Position numbers and translations under genes: made by a program. Source: Alphaproteobacteria bacterium (lineage in GTDB: Bacteria; Pseudomonadota; Alphaproteobacteria; Paracaedibacterales; CAITNM01). From it: a DNA stretch of 15,502 bases. Below are positions 8,113 through 15,376 of this stretch, piece after piece. Every line of letters starts with the position of its first letter. Position 1 is the stretch's first letter. The notes beneath the pieces were generated by a model, which saw nothing but the letters and a program-made list of their open reading frames with translations, had not been told where the DNA came from and made no database searches. Location of the stretch: the NCBI GenBank assembly GCA_947499175.1, contig CANMNU010000021.1, positions 1 through 15,502 on the forward strand, written 5' to 3'.

Positions 8113-9074
8113 TTGCACTAAAGTTCCAAGTTTTTAAAAGTTTGGACCAATTAATACAAAAGCCGATTAGTACTGTAGTAGTTGGTGTTTCTGGCGGAGC
8201 TGACAGCATGGCGCTGACTTTGCTTGCTAAAGAATATGTTAATTTAAAAGGTGGTAATCTTCAGGCGGTAACTGTTGACCACCAGATACGTCCTGAATCA
8301 TCCGAAGAAGCCTTGTGGGTTAAGCAAACGTTACAATGTCAGGGTATTGAGCACCAGACTCTACTGTGGCATCACGCAGACGATCTTAATCGCCGTCATG
8401 AGCGGGCGCGAACAGCTCGTTATCAATTACTAGTAGACTTTTGCAAAAATTACCAAAACCCAGTCTTGCTAACTGCACACCACCAGCAAGATCAGGTTGA
8501 AACTATTCTTATGCGATTTTTAAAAGGCACAGGCCCTGCCGGATTTCAGGGTATCCAAGCACAACGCCTACATGAAGGTGTGCAGATTGTTAGGCCACTG
8601 TTAGATGTTTCTCCAGATCAACTACGCCTATACCTTAAAAATATAGGAATTACTTGGGTGGAAGATTCATCAAACTATGATACGTTTTATGAACGTACCC
8701 GCATACGTGCATTGGTAGAGCAAATTTCACCAAAATTGGGGATAACAGGAATTCTAGCAAGCGCTAGCAAAGTTTACGAACAGCAGCAAAATTTTGAAAT
8801 ACTTACAGCTGAATATGCTGAAAGTTTTGTAACTAATTTTGATCTACTGACCATTAATCAGGAAGCATTTTTCAGATGTCCGGAAAAAGTCCAACAACAA
8901 TGGTTACGTCAACAAATTTGGAAAATTGGTATGGCAAACTATCCAAAGCCTATAGCTACAATTATGGCAATTTTACAAATCATTAAACAACCACGTGTGA
9001 ATGGTTACAAAGTAGCTGGATGTATAATTAACGTGACCAAAGGGTTGATTACTTTTAATAAAATTGATTTGTAA
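8109..9074 (+). CDS. tilS: tRNA(Ile)-lysidine synthetase, short form
   Basis: This enzyme converts C34 of the CAU-anticodon tRNA-Ile to lysidine with ATP and lysine, which changes the codon read from AUG to AUA. The N-terminal PP-loop ATPase is clear: S28-G-G-A-D-S, V56-D-H-Q-I-R-P, T122-A-H-H-Q-Q-D-Q-V-E-T with R136, and R162-P-L-L. The following W183-V-E-D-S-S-N-Y and R196-x-R-I-R are TilS hallmarks. At 321 aa it is much shorter than the Escherichia coli enzyme (about 430 aa). It appears to lack the C-terminal TilS domain while keeping a helical region after about residue 205. Short TilS forms are known, for example in Aquifex. Its ATG overlaps the sfsA stop (ATGA). The 3' end is 1 nt from the convergent lpxC stop. 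Confidence 0.95.
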   Translation: MIALKFQVFKSLDQLIQKPISTVVVGVSGGADSMALTLLAKEYVNLKGGNLQAVTVDHQIRPESSEEALWVKQTLQCQGIEHQTLLWHHADDLNRRHERARTARYQLLVDFCKNYQNPVLLTAHHQQDQVETILMRFLKGTGPAGFQGIQAQRLHEGVQIVRPLLDVSPDQLRLYLKNIGITWVEDSSNYDTFYERTRIRALVEQISPKLGITGILASASKVYEQQQNFEILTAEYAESFVTNFDLLTINQEAFFRCPEKVQQQWLRQQIWKIGMANYPKPIATIMAILQIIKQPRVNGYKVAGCIINVTKGLITFNKIDL

Positions 9075-9075
9075 A

Positions 9076-10017
9076 CTAGGCAGAAATTTCTTCAAAATAC
9101 TTTTTCAAAAGCTGGTAATTAAGTGTATGGCCAGGGTTTAGTGCTTCATAATGGCCAACTAGTAAATACTCAGCCAAAGCTATATCCCCAATTGCATCAA
9201 GTAACTTGTGGCGTACAAGTTCGTTAGTAAAGCGCAAACCTGATTCATTCATTACCGTGCCTTTGTGTATAACCACAGTGTTATCTAGAGAAGCCCCTTT
9301 AGCAAGGCCAGCTGCCCAAAGTTTTTGAGCATCTTCGTAAAATCCAAAAGTACGCGCGCCTGCAACTAACTTAGTAAAGTCATCCTCAAGTAGTGAAAAT
9401 TCCTGGTGCTGATCACCAGTTAACCCTTCATAGCGCTGGGATGGGGTAAAATGCACACTAAACAAGCTAGTATCACTTGGGCTAATTTGAGCCCATCCAT
9501 GTTCATTTTCAACCTTAACAGTGTGTGTGATATTCAATTTGTGGCGTTTTTTAGATTGGCGTACAGTACCGGCTTCTAAAATACCTTCACAAAAAGCTTG
9601 TGAGCATCCATCCATAATTGGTACTTCAGGCCCGTCGATAGTTATGTGAGCATTAGTAATACCAATTCCTGTAAGTGCTGCTAAAATATGTTCAACAGTT
9701 GCAACAGAGACACCAAAATGGTTAGCAATGGTTGTGCACATGTTCGTAGATTGCACCATAGTCCATGATGCACGAATACGATTAGGTTGATCTTCAATGT
9801 CAGTACGTTCAAAAACAATACCGTGGTCAACTGTTGTTGGGTGAACAATCATGCAAACGGCTTTTCCAGAATGTACACCTACACCACCAAAAACTACAGG
9901 ACTGGCAATAGTGTACTGATCCAACAAAAGTTTACGGTTTAACGTGTCTTTGATCTGTAAATCTATTTTGCTGATATCATGAAAAGTATTTGGTATATTG
10001 TTGATTGCTGAATACAT
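9076..10017 (-). CDS. lpxC: UDP-3-O-acyl-N-acetylglucosamine deacetylase (LpxC)
   Basis: This is the zinc amidase of the committed step of lipid A synthesis, so the organism probably makes LPS (313 aa from the chosen ATG). Visible active-site blocks are V-E-H-I-L-A-A-L with E109 and zinc ligand H110; D-G-P-E-V-P-I-M-D-G; R-T-F-G-F; R-H-K-L-L-D-A-I-G-D with zinc ligands H270 and D274; and P-G-H-T-L-N with catalytic H297. The protein carries about 30 residues before the usual family start near Y-T-I-A-S. A longer frame opens at a TTG at 10065 but has no Shine-Dalgarno. The ATG at 10017 has GGGGGAG just upstream on its strand, although the spacing is short. TTG codons closer to the conserved domain cannot be excluded. 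The gene converges on tilS with a 1-nt gap. Confidence 0.95.
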   Translation of the reverse strand: MYSAINNIPNTFHDISKIDLQIKDTLNRKLLLDQYTIASPVVFGGVGVHSGKAVCMIVHPTTVDHGIVFERTDIEDQPNRIRASWTMVQSTNMCTTIANHFGVSVATVEHILAALTGIGITNAHITIDGPEVPIMDGCSQAFCEGILEAGTVRQSKKRHKLNITHTVKVENEHGWAQISPSDTSLFSVHFTPSQRYEGLTGDQHQEFSLLEDDFTKLVAGARTFGFYEDAQKLWAAGLAKGASLDNTVVIHKGTVMNESGLRFTNELVRHKLLDAIGDIALAEYLLVGHYEALNPGHTLNYQLLKKYFEEISA

Positions 10018-10026
10018 TTCTCCCCC
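10018..10026 (-). promoter_or_regulatory. Purine-rich ribosome-binding site deciding the lpxC start
   Basis: On the minus strand the bases before the ATG read GGGGGAGAA. This is the only Shine-Dalgarno-like run near any candidate lpxC start, so I place the start at 10017. The GGAG core is only 2 nt from the ATG, closer than ideal. Confidence 0.5.
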
Positions 10027-10146
10027 ACAATTCTGATGATGCCTTAAAATTAATGGTTGTTTCAAATGGAGATATATTACAAAACTTTACCAGCAGTGCC
10101 ATGGATCAATATAAATGCATAAAATTGTTTAACTATTTATTAATAA

Positions 10147-10174
10147 TTGCAGAGTTATTTTATTAATATATTAT
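10147..10174 (+). promoter_or_regulatory. Candidate sigma-70-type promoter of the ankyrin-like gene
   Basis: TTGCAG (10147-10152), a 16-nt spacer and TATTAT (10169-10174) lie in a very A+T-rich lpxC/ankyrin intergenic stretch. This would give a leader of roughly 45 nt before the ATG at 10228. An 8-bp inverted repeat, TTAATAAT (10140-10147) and ATTATTAA (10170-10177), brackets the spacer and might bind a regulator, though such repeats arise easily in A+T-rich DNA. A second -10-like TATAGT is at 10184-10189. Confidence 0.3.
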
Positions 10175-10227
10175 TAACAAGCTTATAGTAGCATTAAACA
10201 AGATATTGATTTTGGTAGGCTTGATGT

Positions 10228-10959
10228 ATGGGAATCAAAGGGCTGGGAAAGGCAATAGCTCTGTTGGGCTTTTTTATAATGCGTGCTTTGGCAATAGAGG
10301 TTGGTGATTTTGAGTCACTAGCTATTAATAAATCAAATTCATTGAAATTATATCAACAAAATAAATTTTTAAAAAGAATTGTTAGTTATAATGGTGTTGA
10401 GGTTAATTTTGCTTTAGTTGAAGCTGCGCAAAAGGGGTGCGTGAATATGGTTGGCTTATTGCTTAACCAAGAATTAAAACCTCAAAATTTTTTTAATAAA
10501 TTGTTCTATAGGCGACAATTGCGGATTACTCAAAATGGTATGAACCAAGCCTTAATTAGTGCTGCAGGAGAAGGGCACGCGGGTGTTGTCCGAATGCTAG
10601 TTAATCGCTCGTATGGCCAATTAATTCCCAATGAAGTAGGTATGATTAGTGCTTACAGAAAAGCTGTTGAAAAAAACAAAATAGCAATTGTTCGAATATT
10701 GACTTTTTTTGTGTCAACGACGGAATGGCAAACTACCAATCATTTTAGGTTTTATTATGTAATGTTCGATTTTTCTGATGAAATTTTTATGCCGGTAGTG
10801 GTTGATGATGAGCGACAAAAGCCATTAATGAAATCATCAATTGAAAACTATTTAAAAGTTAACCCTTCGCGTAAAAAAAATGAATCTGGACTAGATTTAA
10901 TACAAGAAGTAATGGATATGGCAAGTTTTAATAAATCTTGTGTTGCAGGTATTGCCTGA
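10228..10959 (+). CDS. Predicted secreted ankyrin-repeat-like protein
   Basis: This 243-aa protein has a Sec-type signal peptide: K4 and K8, a hydrophobic core at 9-21, and A-L-A before a likely cleavage after residue 22. Three ankyrin-like helix pairs follow. They are at 60-80 (N-F-A-L-V-E-A-A-Q-K-G, then V-x-L-L-L), at 106-128 (N-Q-A-L-I-S-A-A-G-E-G-H, then V-V-R-M-L-V) and a weaker one at 141-161 (A-V-E-K-N-K, then I-V-R-I-L). The C-terminal 80 residues have no recognisable domain. The ATG has GGTAGG (10214-10219) 8 nt upstream. Ankyrin proteins in host-associated bacteria are often host-directed, and export supports an extracytoplasmic role, but effector function is only inference. It stands alone, divergent from lpxC and convergent with dacB 16 nt away. 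No target or partner is visible. Confidence 0.75.
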   Translation: MGIKGLGKAIALLGFFIMRALAIEVGDFESLAINKSNSLKLYQQNKFLKRIVSYNGVEVNFALVEAAQKGCVNMVGLLLNQELKPQNFFNKLFYRRQLRITQNGMNQALISAAGEGHAGVVRMLVNRSYGQLIPNEVGMISAYRKAVEKNKIAIVRILTFFVSTTEWQTTNHFRFYYVMFDFSDEIFMPVVVDDERQKPLMKSSIENYLKVNPSRKKNESGLDLIQEVMDMASFNKSCVAGIA

Positions 10960-10975
10960 TTCTGAGCAATAAAAT

Positions 10976-12301
10976 TTACCCCAAACAATGATTGATAAAA
11001 TTATCCAAAACAAGGCTACTTTCAGCTATAGTTGGGGCGAAACTATTAGAAATTATTACAAAAGCTTTGGGTTGTTTACCGCAAGCATAACCGCACAGGC
11101 CATTGATTCCTGACATGCTGCCTGTTTTAGCCTTAATGTAGGCTGGCATAGAACTACGTTTTGCAAGGGTGCTTTTAGGTTGCCCGGGAAATGATAGGGC
11201 ATTTACAAACTCTTTTACAATAAAGCCTTTTTGTAATAGTTCAAAAAGTTGCCGTGGTTGCACGCGGTTGTAGCGCGATAACCCTGAACCATCAACAAAT
11301 AATGCTTTTTCCATGGTAAGGCCAAAATGCTGTTTGATTAGTGATTTTATTATTTTATCACCATCTTCCCATTTTTTGATTGTGTCAGTGTTTTGGGAAT
11401 GTATGATTGTTAAATACAGGCTATCAAAAACAAGGTTATCTGAACTTTGTAGAGCCGGTGGTAAGATTACACCAAGTGGCTGTGATTTGTGGGTGGCAAG
11501 TAATTTTGCATTTTTCTTTAATTCTTTGGAATTTTCAATAACTAGTTTTCCTCTTATTTTTTTTGTTTTTAATATTTGCCTGACTTTGTTTAAAATGAAA
11601 TCATCAATATTTGCAGGGGATATGGTGAATTCTAATGGAGCAGAGGACACATTAACCGTACCTTCTGCTATTAACTTTTCTCCTTCACAAACTATTTTGG
11701 TGGTTGATTTTTCAATGCCAGTTGTAATTTCATTTATTAAATAACCTGCATTATTAGTAATTATAGCGGGTTTAAATAAAGTGGTAGGTACAACTTTTAT
11801 TGATACAAGATTTTCATCCAAATTCATGGCTGATACAGGTTGTGCATACTTTGTGCCAATATCATCAATCATGCGATTAGGTGATTGGGGTGGAGTTTGA
11901 AACGCTGAGTTATCTAGTACAATTTTACCATTTATATGCAGGCCCTCTAATTGTTCCAAAAGTTTTAGTAAATCATTTGAACTTAAGGTTGGGTCACCGC
12001 AAAATTCAACAATTACATCATGAATTTTGCCATTCTTTTTAACTGCCCATAATTTTGTTTGATAGCAGTAATCACTACCTAAAAATTTATAAGTAACCAA
12101 TGCTGTTACAATTTTTTGACAGCTAGCGGGGGTTATGAAAACATTTGCTTCATGTTCAGTGGTACTGTTTGTGCTATCAATATCACCAATAATGTATGTA
12201 TAAAAAGCTGGTTTTTGATTGTAAAGAAAATCTTGGCGGTTTGTTGTGCAGCCAACTAAAAATAAAACGGCAGTGAAGTAGATTGCTAATTTTGATTTCA
12301 T
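10976..12301 (-). CDS. dacB: D-Ala-D-Ala carboxypeptidase/endopeptidase, PBP4 family (peptidase S13), predicted lipoprotein
   Basis: This predicted periplasmic enzyme trims or cleaves peptidoglycan cross-links (441 aa). The active-site set is complete: S60-C-Q-K63 (S-x-x-K, nucleophile S60, in the typical T-P-A-S context), S287-D-N289 (S-x-N), and K392-T-G394 followed by S-M-S-G-I-N-G-L-C-G-Y. The block D337-G-S-G-L-S-R-Y-N is also characteristic of S13. Residues 64-285 contain the large insert domain of this family. The N-terminus is a lipoprotein signal with lipobox L-V-G-C18, whereas Escherichia coli DacB is soluble; membrane anchoring is inferred from this. The ATG has no strong Shine-Dalgarno. 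The gene is divergent from the aldolase gene and convergent with the ankyrin gene. Confidence 0.9.
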   Translation of the reverse strand: MKSKLAIYFTAVLFLVGCTTNRQDFLYNQKPAFYTYIIGDIDSTNSTTEHEANVFITPASCQKIVTALVTYKFLGSDYCYQTKLWAVKKNGKIHDVIVEFCGDPTLSSNDLLKLLEQLEGLHINGKIVLDNSAFQTPPQSPNRMIDDIGTKYAQPVSAMNLDENLVSIKVVPTTLFKPAIITNNAGYLINEITTGIEKSTTKIVCEGEKLIAEGTVNVSSAPLEFTISPANIDDFILNKVRQILKTKKIRGKLVIENSKELKKNAKLLATHKSQPLGVILPPALQSSDNLVFDSLYLTIIHSQNTDTIKKWEDGDKIIKSLIKQHFGLTMEKALFVDGSGLSRYNRVQPRQLFELLQKGFIVKEFVNALSFPGQPKSTLAKRSSMPAYIKAKTGSMSGINGLCGYACGKQPKAFVIISNSFAPTIAESSLVLDNFINHCLG

Positions 12302-12430
12302 GTTGGTGCTTAGTTTGTGAGTAATTATGGCTTTTATAACAGAAGATTGCTGAATTTACCACAAACCTGATTCACTATGGCTAAATTTTGCGTTACGATT
12401 ATTCAGTTGAATAGTTGGAAGCTCTGCTTA

Positions 12431-13354
12431 ATGCGCATTACTCAAAAAGTTCAAAAAATTCTAAGTTACTATGAAACTGATAATCCAGGCACTAAAGCAA
12501 ACTTAGCTAAAATATTAATGAATGGGCGTGTTGGTGGTAGTGGAAAATTGGTAATTTTGGCAATGGACCAGGGTTTTGAGCATGGTCCTGACCGTTCTTT
12601 TTCGCCATATGTTCCAGCCTATGACCCGCATTACCCATACAAATTAGCTATTGATGCTGGACTTTCTGCTTATGCTGGGCCTTTGGGTTGGTTAGAGGCG
12701 GGGGCAGGTACGTTTTTTGGCCAAATTCCAACTATTTTAAAAATAAACAGTTCTAATAGTTTAATTAGTAATGATAACGTTCCTGATCAGGCGATTACGG
12801 CAAGTGTTAATGATGCCTTACGCCTTGGGTGCAGTGCGATTGGCTTTACAATTTATCCGGGATCTGATGCTAGCCTTGAGCAATTTGAAGAACTCCGTGA
12901 TTTATCTGCCCAAGCAAAGGAGGCTGGTCTTGGGGTTATTGTATGGTCTTATCCACGTGGCAATTTATCTAAAAATGGTGAGCGTGCTATTGATGTTATT
13001 TCTTATGGAGCGCATATGGCAGCCCTTTTGGGGGCTCATATCATTAAGGTTAAGTTGCCGACGGATCATTTGGAGAATTCAGAAATTAGAAAATCATTTG
13101 AAATTAATGCAATAGCAATTAAAACTATGCAAGAGCGCGTTCAGGTTGTTGTTCGCAGTTGCTTTAATGGTCGGCGAATGGTTATATTTTCTGGCATGGA
13201 AATGAAGGATGCGAATGAAATAGTTAATGATGCTAAGGTTATTGCTAGTGGTGGTGGTTTTGGCTCAATCATTGGGCGCAACTGTTTTCAACGCCCATAT
13301 GATGAAGCACTTAGTATGTTACAATCTGTTATTGATGTTTATCAAAATAGCTAA
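12431..13354 (+). CDS. fbaB: Class I fructose-bisphosphate aldolase (DhnA/FbaB type)
   Basis: This is a Schiff-base aldolase that interconverts fructose-1,6-bisphosphate with dihydroxyacetone phosphate and glyceraldehyde-3-phosphate (307 aa). The family is visible from N18-P-G-T-K-A-N-L-A, D46-Q-G-F-E-H-G-P and A63-Y-D-P-H-Y onward. The Schiff-base lysine lies in I-I-K-V-K-L-P (K206 or K208). The phosphate-binding turn S273-G-G-G-F-G-S-I-I-G-R closes the barrel. An upstream in-frame ATG (12377) would add 18 residues, but it has no Shine-Dalgarno and the extension resembles no family member. The chosen ATG has GGAAG (12417-12421) 9 nt upstream and gives the usual M-x-I-T-x-x-V-x-x-I-L start. 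A hairpin begins directly after the stop codon. Confidence 0.93.
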   Translation: MRITQKVQKILSYYETDNPGTKANLAKILMNGRVGGSGKLVILAMDQGFEHGPDRSFSPYVPAYDPHYPYKLAIDAGLSAYAGPLGWLEAGAGTFFGQIPTILKINSSNSLISNDNVPDQAITASVNDALRLGCSAIGFTIYPGSDASLEQFEELRDLSAQAKEAGLGVIVWSYPRGNLSKNGERAIDVISYGAHMAALLGAHIIKVKLPTDHLENSEIRKSFEINAIAIKTMQERVQVVVRSCFNGRRMVIFSGMEMKDANEIVNDAKVIASGGGFGSIIGRNCFQRPYDEALSMLQSVIDVYQNS

Positions 13355-13377
13355 CTTGGATATTACCAAGCTTATTT
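13355..13377 (+). terminator. Possible weak terminator after the aldolase gene
   Basis: CTTGG (13355-13359) pairs with CCAAG (13366-13370) across a 6-nt loop, starting immediately after the aldolase stop codon and followed by the T-rich CTTATTT. The stem is short, so termination may be inefficient. A second short hairpin, CGCCCT/AGGGTG with one G-T pair (13387-13404), has no T run. Confidence 0.4.
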
Positions 13378-13493
13378 ACTTAAAATCGCCCTATAAAAAG
13401 GGTGTTGAAATGTATCAATATAGATCACAATTAATATAAAAAGATTACACCTAACTATTTTGCACAAACTTATTTTTATGGCATAGTTTGTTC

Positions 13494-15083
13494 ATGAATT
13501 TGCTTGATGTTAAAAAACTTTCCGTTAGATTCTCTCCACCAGGACGCCCTGTGGTTGATGCGGTACAGGGCATTAGTTTTTCTATAAAACCTAAGCAAAC
13601 CTTGGCTTTGGTTGGTGAAAGTGGTTCAGGTAAATCAGTTAGTGCCTTTTCAATTTTAAGATTGTTGCCATACCCAATGGCAAGTCACCCAACTGGTGAA
13701 ATTATTTTTGATAAGCAAAATTTGCTGGAAATTCCTGATAATCAGCTTAGGCAAATTCGTGGTCGCCGTATTGGCATGATTTTTCAAGAACCCATGACTG
13801 CTCTAAATCCTTTGCATACAATTGAAAAACAAATTTCTGAAACCGTCAGGCTACATCTTGGGCTTTCTAAATCAAAAACTTTAGATAGGGTTAAAGAACT
13901 ACTTGATTTGGTTGAATTTCATGAAGGTCGTAGCAGACTTAGTGCTTACCCACACGAACTTTCCGGTGGTCAACGCCAAAGGGTAATGATTGCCATGGCT
14001 TTGGCATGTAACCCTTATTTGCTAATTGCCGATGAACCGACCACAGCCTTAGATGTTACAATTCAAGCAGGTATAGTTAAACTTTTGCAAAAACTGCAGG
14101 CAGACCTTGGTATGGGCATGCTCCTTATTAGCCATGACCTAGGTATGGTTAAGCATTTAGCCCATGAGGTTGCTGTTATGCACCATGGTAAAATTGTTGA
14201 ATCAGGTAGTGTTTTGAGTGTTTTTAAAAATCCACAACATGATTATACTCAAAGGTTAATAGATTCCGAACCTAAAGGTACCCCAAGACCATTGCTAATT
14301 ACGGCACCGGAACAATTAAGCGTTGATAAAATTAAAGTAGTATTTGAAAACAAATCACTATTTAGCTTTAAAAAGTTACCACCTAAAATTGCTGTGAACC
14401 AAATTTCATTTTCCTTAAAACAGGGGGAAACTTTGGGTGTAGTAGGGGAGAGTGGCTCTGGTAAATCAACCTTGGCCTATGCGATTTTGCGCTTAATTGG
14501 GTCATCTGGTACAGTGATTTTTCAAGGATCTGAACTGCCAAAAACTTTAAAGCTAATGTTACCTTGGCGTAAAAATTTACAAATTATTTTTCAAGATCCA
14601 TTTGGTTCTTTAAACCCACGTTTTTCAATTTTAGATGTCGTCTGTGAAGGGCTTAGGGTTCACGCTACTAATTTATCAGCACAGGAAATGCGTGATGTCG
14701 CTTCAAAGGTTATGGAGCAAGTTGGCTTAAGCCTAGACTTCCTAGACCGCTACCCCCATGAATTATCGGGTGGCCAGCGCCAAAGGGTGGCAATTGCTAG
14801 GGCCCTTGTTTTAAAGCCTAAACTTGTAATTCTTGATGAACCGACTTCAGCACTTGATCGTTCAATTCAAGCCGATATTTTGGACTTGCTTAAAAAATTG
14901 CAGGAAGATTATGGGTTATCTTACGTGTTTATCAGCCATGATCTTAAGGTTATTCGTGCAATGGCACATCGGGTGATTGTGATGCGCCATGGGGAAATTG
15001 TTGAACAAAACGATGCGCAACAGCTTTTTAATAACCCGCAGAACGATTATACAAAAAATCTTTTAAATTCATGCCTAGGATAG
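13494..15083 (+). CDS. yejF: YejF-type peptide ABC transporter, fused double ATP-binding subunit
   Basis: This is a cytosolic ATPase that would power a peptide/microcin C-type importer (529 aa from the ATG). It contains two complete nucleotide-binding domains. Domain 1 has Walker A G-E-S-G-S-G-K-S 41-48, Q98, signature L-S-G-G-Q 156-160, Walker B 176-182 and H214. Domain 2 has Walker A 318-325, Q367, signature 424-428, Walker B 444-450 and H482. Family-specific blocks such as S-E-P-K-G-T-P-R-P-L (about 258-267) and E-G-L-R-V-H (about 385-390) match YejF as I recall it. The permeases and binding protein (YejABE) are not in the window. An in-frame TTG lies two codons upstream (13488). Neither start has a Shine-Dalgarno. 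TTGCAC (13460-13465) and CATAGT (13482-13487) could place a transcript start at or near the ATG. Confidence 0.9.
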   Translation: MNLLDVKKLSVRFSPPGRPVVDAVQGISFSIKPKQTLALVGESGSGKSVSAFSILRLLPYPMASHPTGEIIFDKQNLLEIPDNQLRQIRGRRIGMIFQEPMTALNPLHTIEKQISETVRLHLGLSKSKTLDRVKELLDLVEFHEGRSRLSAYPHELSGGQRQRVMIAMALACNPYLLIADEPTTALDVTIQAGIVKLLQKLQADLGMGMLLISHDLGMVKHLAHEVAVMHHGKIVESGSVLSVFKNPQHDYTQRLIDSEPKGTPRPLLITAPEQLSVDKIKVVFENKSLFSFKKLPPKIAVNQISFSLKQGETLGVVGESGSGKSTLAYAILRLIGSSGTVIFQGSELPKTLKLMLPWRKNLQIIFQDPFGSLNPRFSILDVVCEGLRVHATNLSAQEMRDVASKVMEQVGLSLDFLDRYPHELSGGQRQRVAIARALVLKPKLVILDEPTSALDRSIQADILDLLKKLQEDYGLSYVFISHDLKVIRAMAHRVIVMRHGEIVEQNDAQQLFNNPQNDYTKNLLNSCLG

Positions 15084-15117
15084 CCTTAAGAATTTATTGC
15101 TAAATTAACTAATTTTT

Positions 15118-15165
15118 AACCCCATTCGTGTATTTTAAATATACAGACTGAGTTTTATGGGGGTT
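15118..15165 (+). promoter_or_regulatory. Stem pairing the Shine-Dalgarno of the next gene
   Basis: AACCCCAT (15118-15125) can pair with ATGGGGGTT (15157-15165), leaving one G bulged. The 31-nt loop carries a smaller GTAT/ATAC stem. The right arm contains GGGGG (15159-15163), the only ribosome-binding site of the small gene starting at 15170. If transcription begins upstream of 15118, the site would be sequestered. If it begins downstream of TATACA (15140-15145), the stem would not form in RNA. Confidence 0.3.
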
Positions 15166-15169
15166 GTTA

Positions 15170-15376
15170 ATGTGGATTATTATTCTAATTTTTGCAATAT
15201 TTAAATCAAATATGGTTCTTAATGCTGCCAATAAACTAACTGAGCCGGTTGAAAGCTACGAACAGGTAAATGTTAATAACACTTCAGGTTTAGTTAAAGT
15301 ATTAGATACCCAAAAAAATATTCCGTTTAGTCAAGAAAATTATAAACGTATGGTAATAACCCTAATTCTGGATTAG
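15170..15376 (+). pseudogene. Small exported-protein gene, 3' part displaced by an IS982-family insertion
   Basis: An ATG with GGGGG 6 nt upstream opens a 68-codon frame. Residues 1 to about 20 look like a signal peptide (a hydrophobic run W-I-I-I-L-I-F-A-I-F, then N-A-A). The remainder is polar and matches no family I know. The last codons do not look like host sequence: from 15359 the DNA reads ACCCTAATTCTGGATTAG, which I take as the terminal repeat of an insertion sequence. It supplies the last five residues T-L-I-L-D and the TAG stop. The original gene therefore probably continued beyond 15358, and this is its 5' fragment. An intact 68-aa gene that happens to end inside the element remains possible. 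The original function is unknown. Confidence 0.55.
15359..15376. repeat. Candidate terminal inverted repeat of the IS982-like element
   Basis: ACCCTAATTCTGGATTAG starts with ACC, a common terminus in this family as I recall it. It contains the transposase stop codon on the minus strand (CTA at 15362-15364). CTAAT and ATTAG form a short palindrome inside it. The partner repeat is outside the window. Confidence 0.45.

Noticed and set aside
10951..10970. ATTGC/GCAAT hairpin at the ankyrin/dacB convergence as a terminator
   Set aside because: It is only 5 bp with a 10-nt loop and no T run on either strand.
11313..11744. 143-codon plus-strand open frame opposite dacB
   Set aside because: It lies wholly antisense to a well-supported dacB frame with intact catalytic motifs, has no recognisable domain, and looks like a shadow of dacB codon usage.
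12377..12430. 18-codon N-terminal extension of the aldolase from an upstream ATG
   Set aside because: It has no Shine-Dalgarno and resembles no family N-terminus; the internal ATG at 12431 has both.
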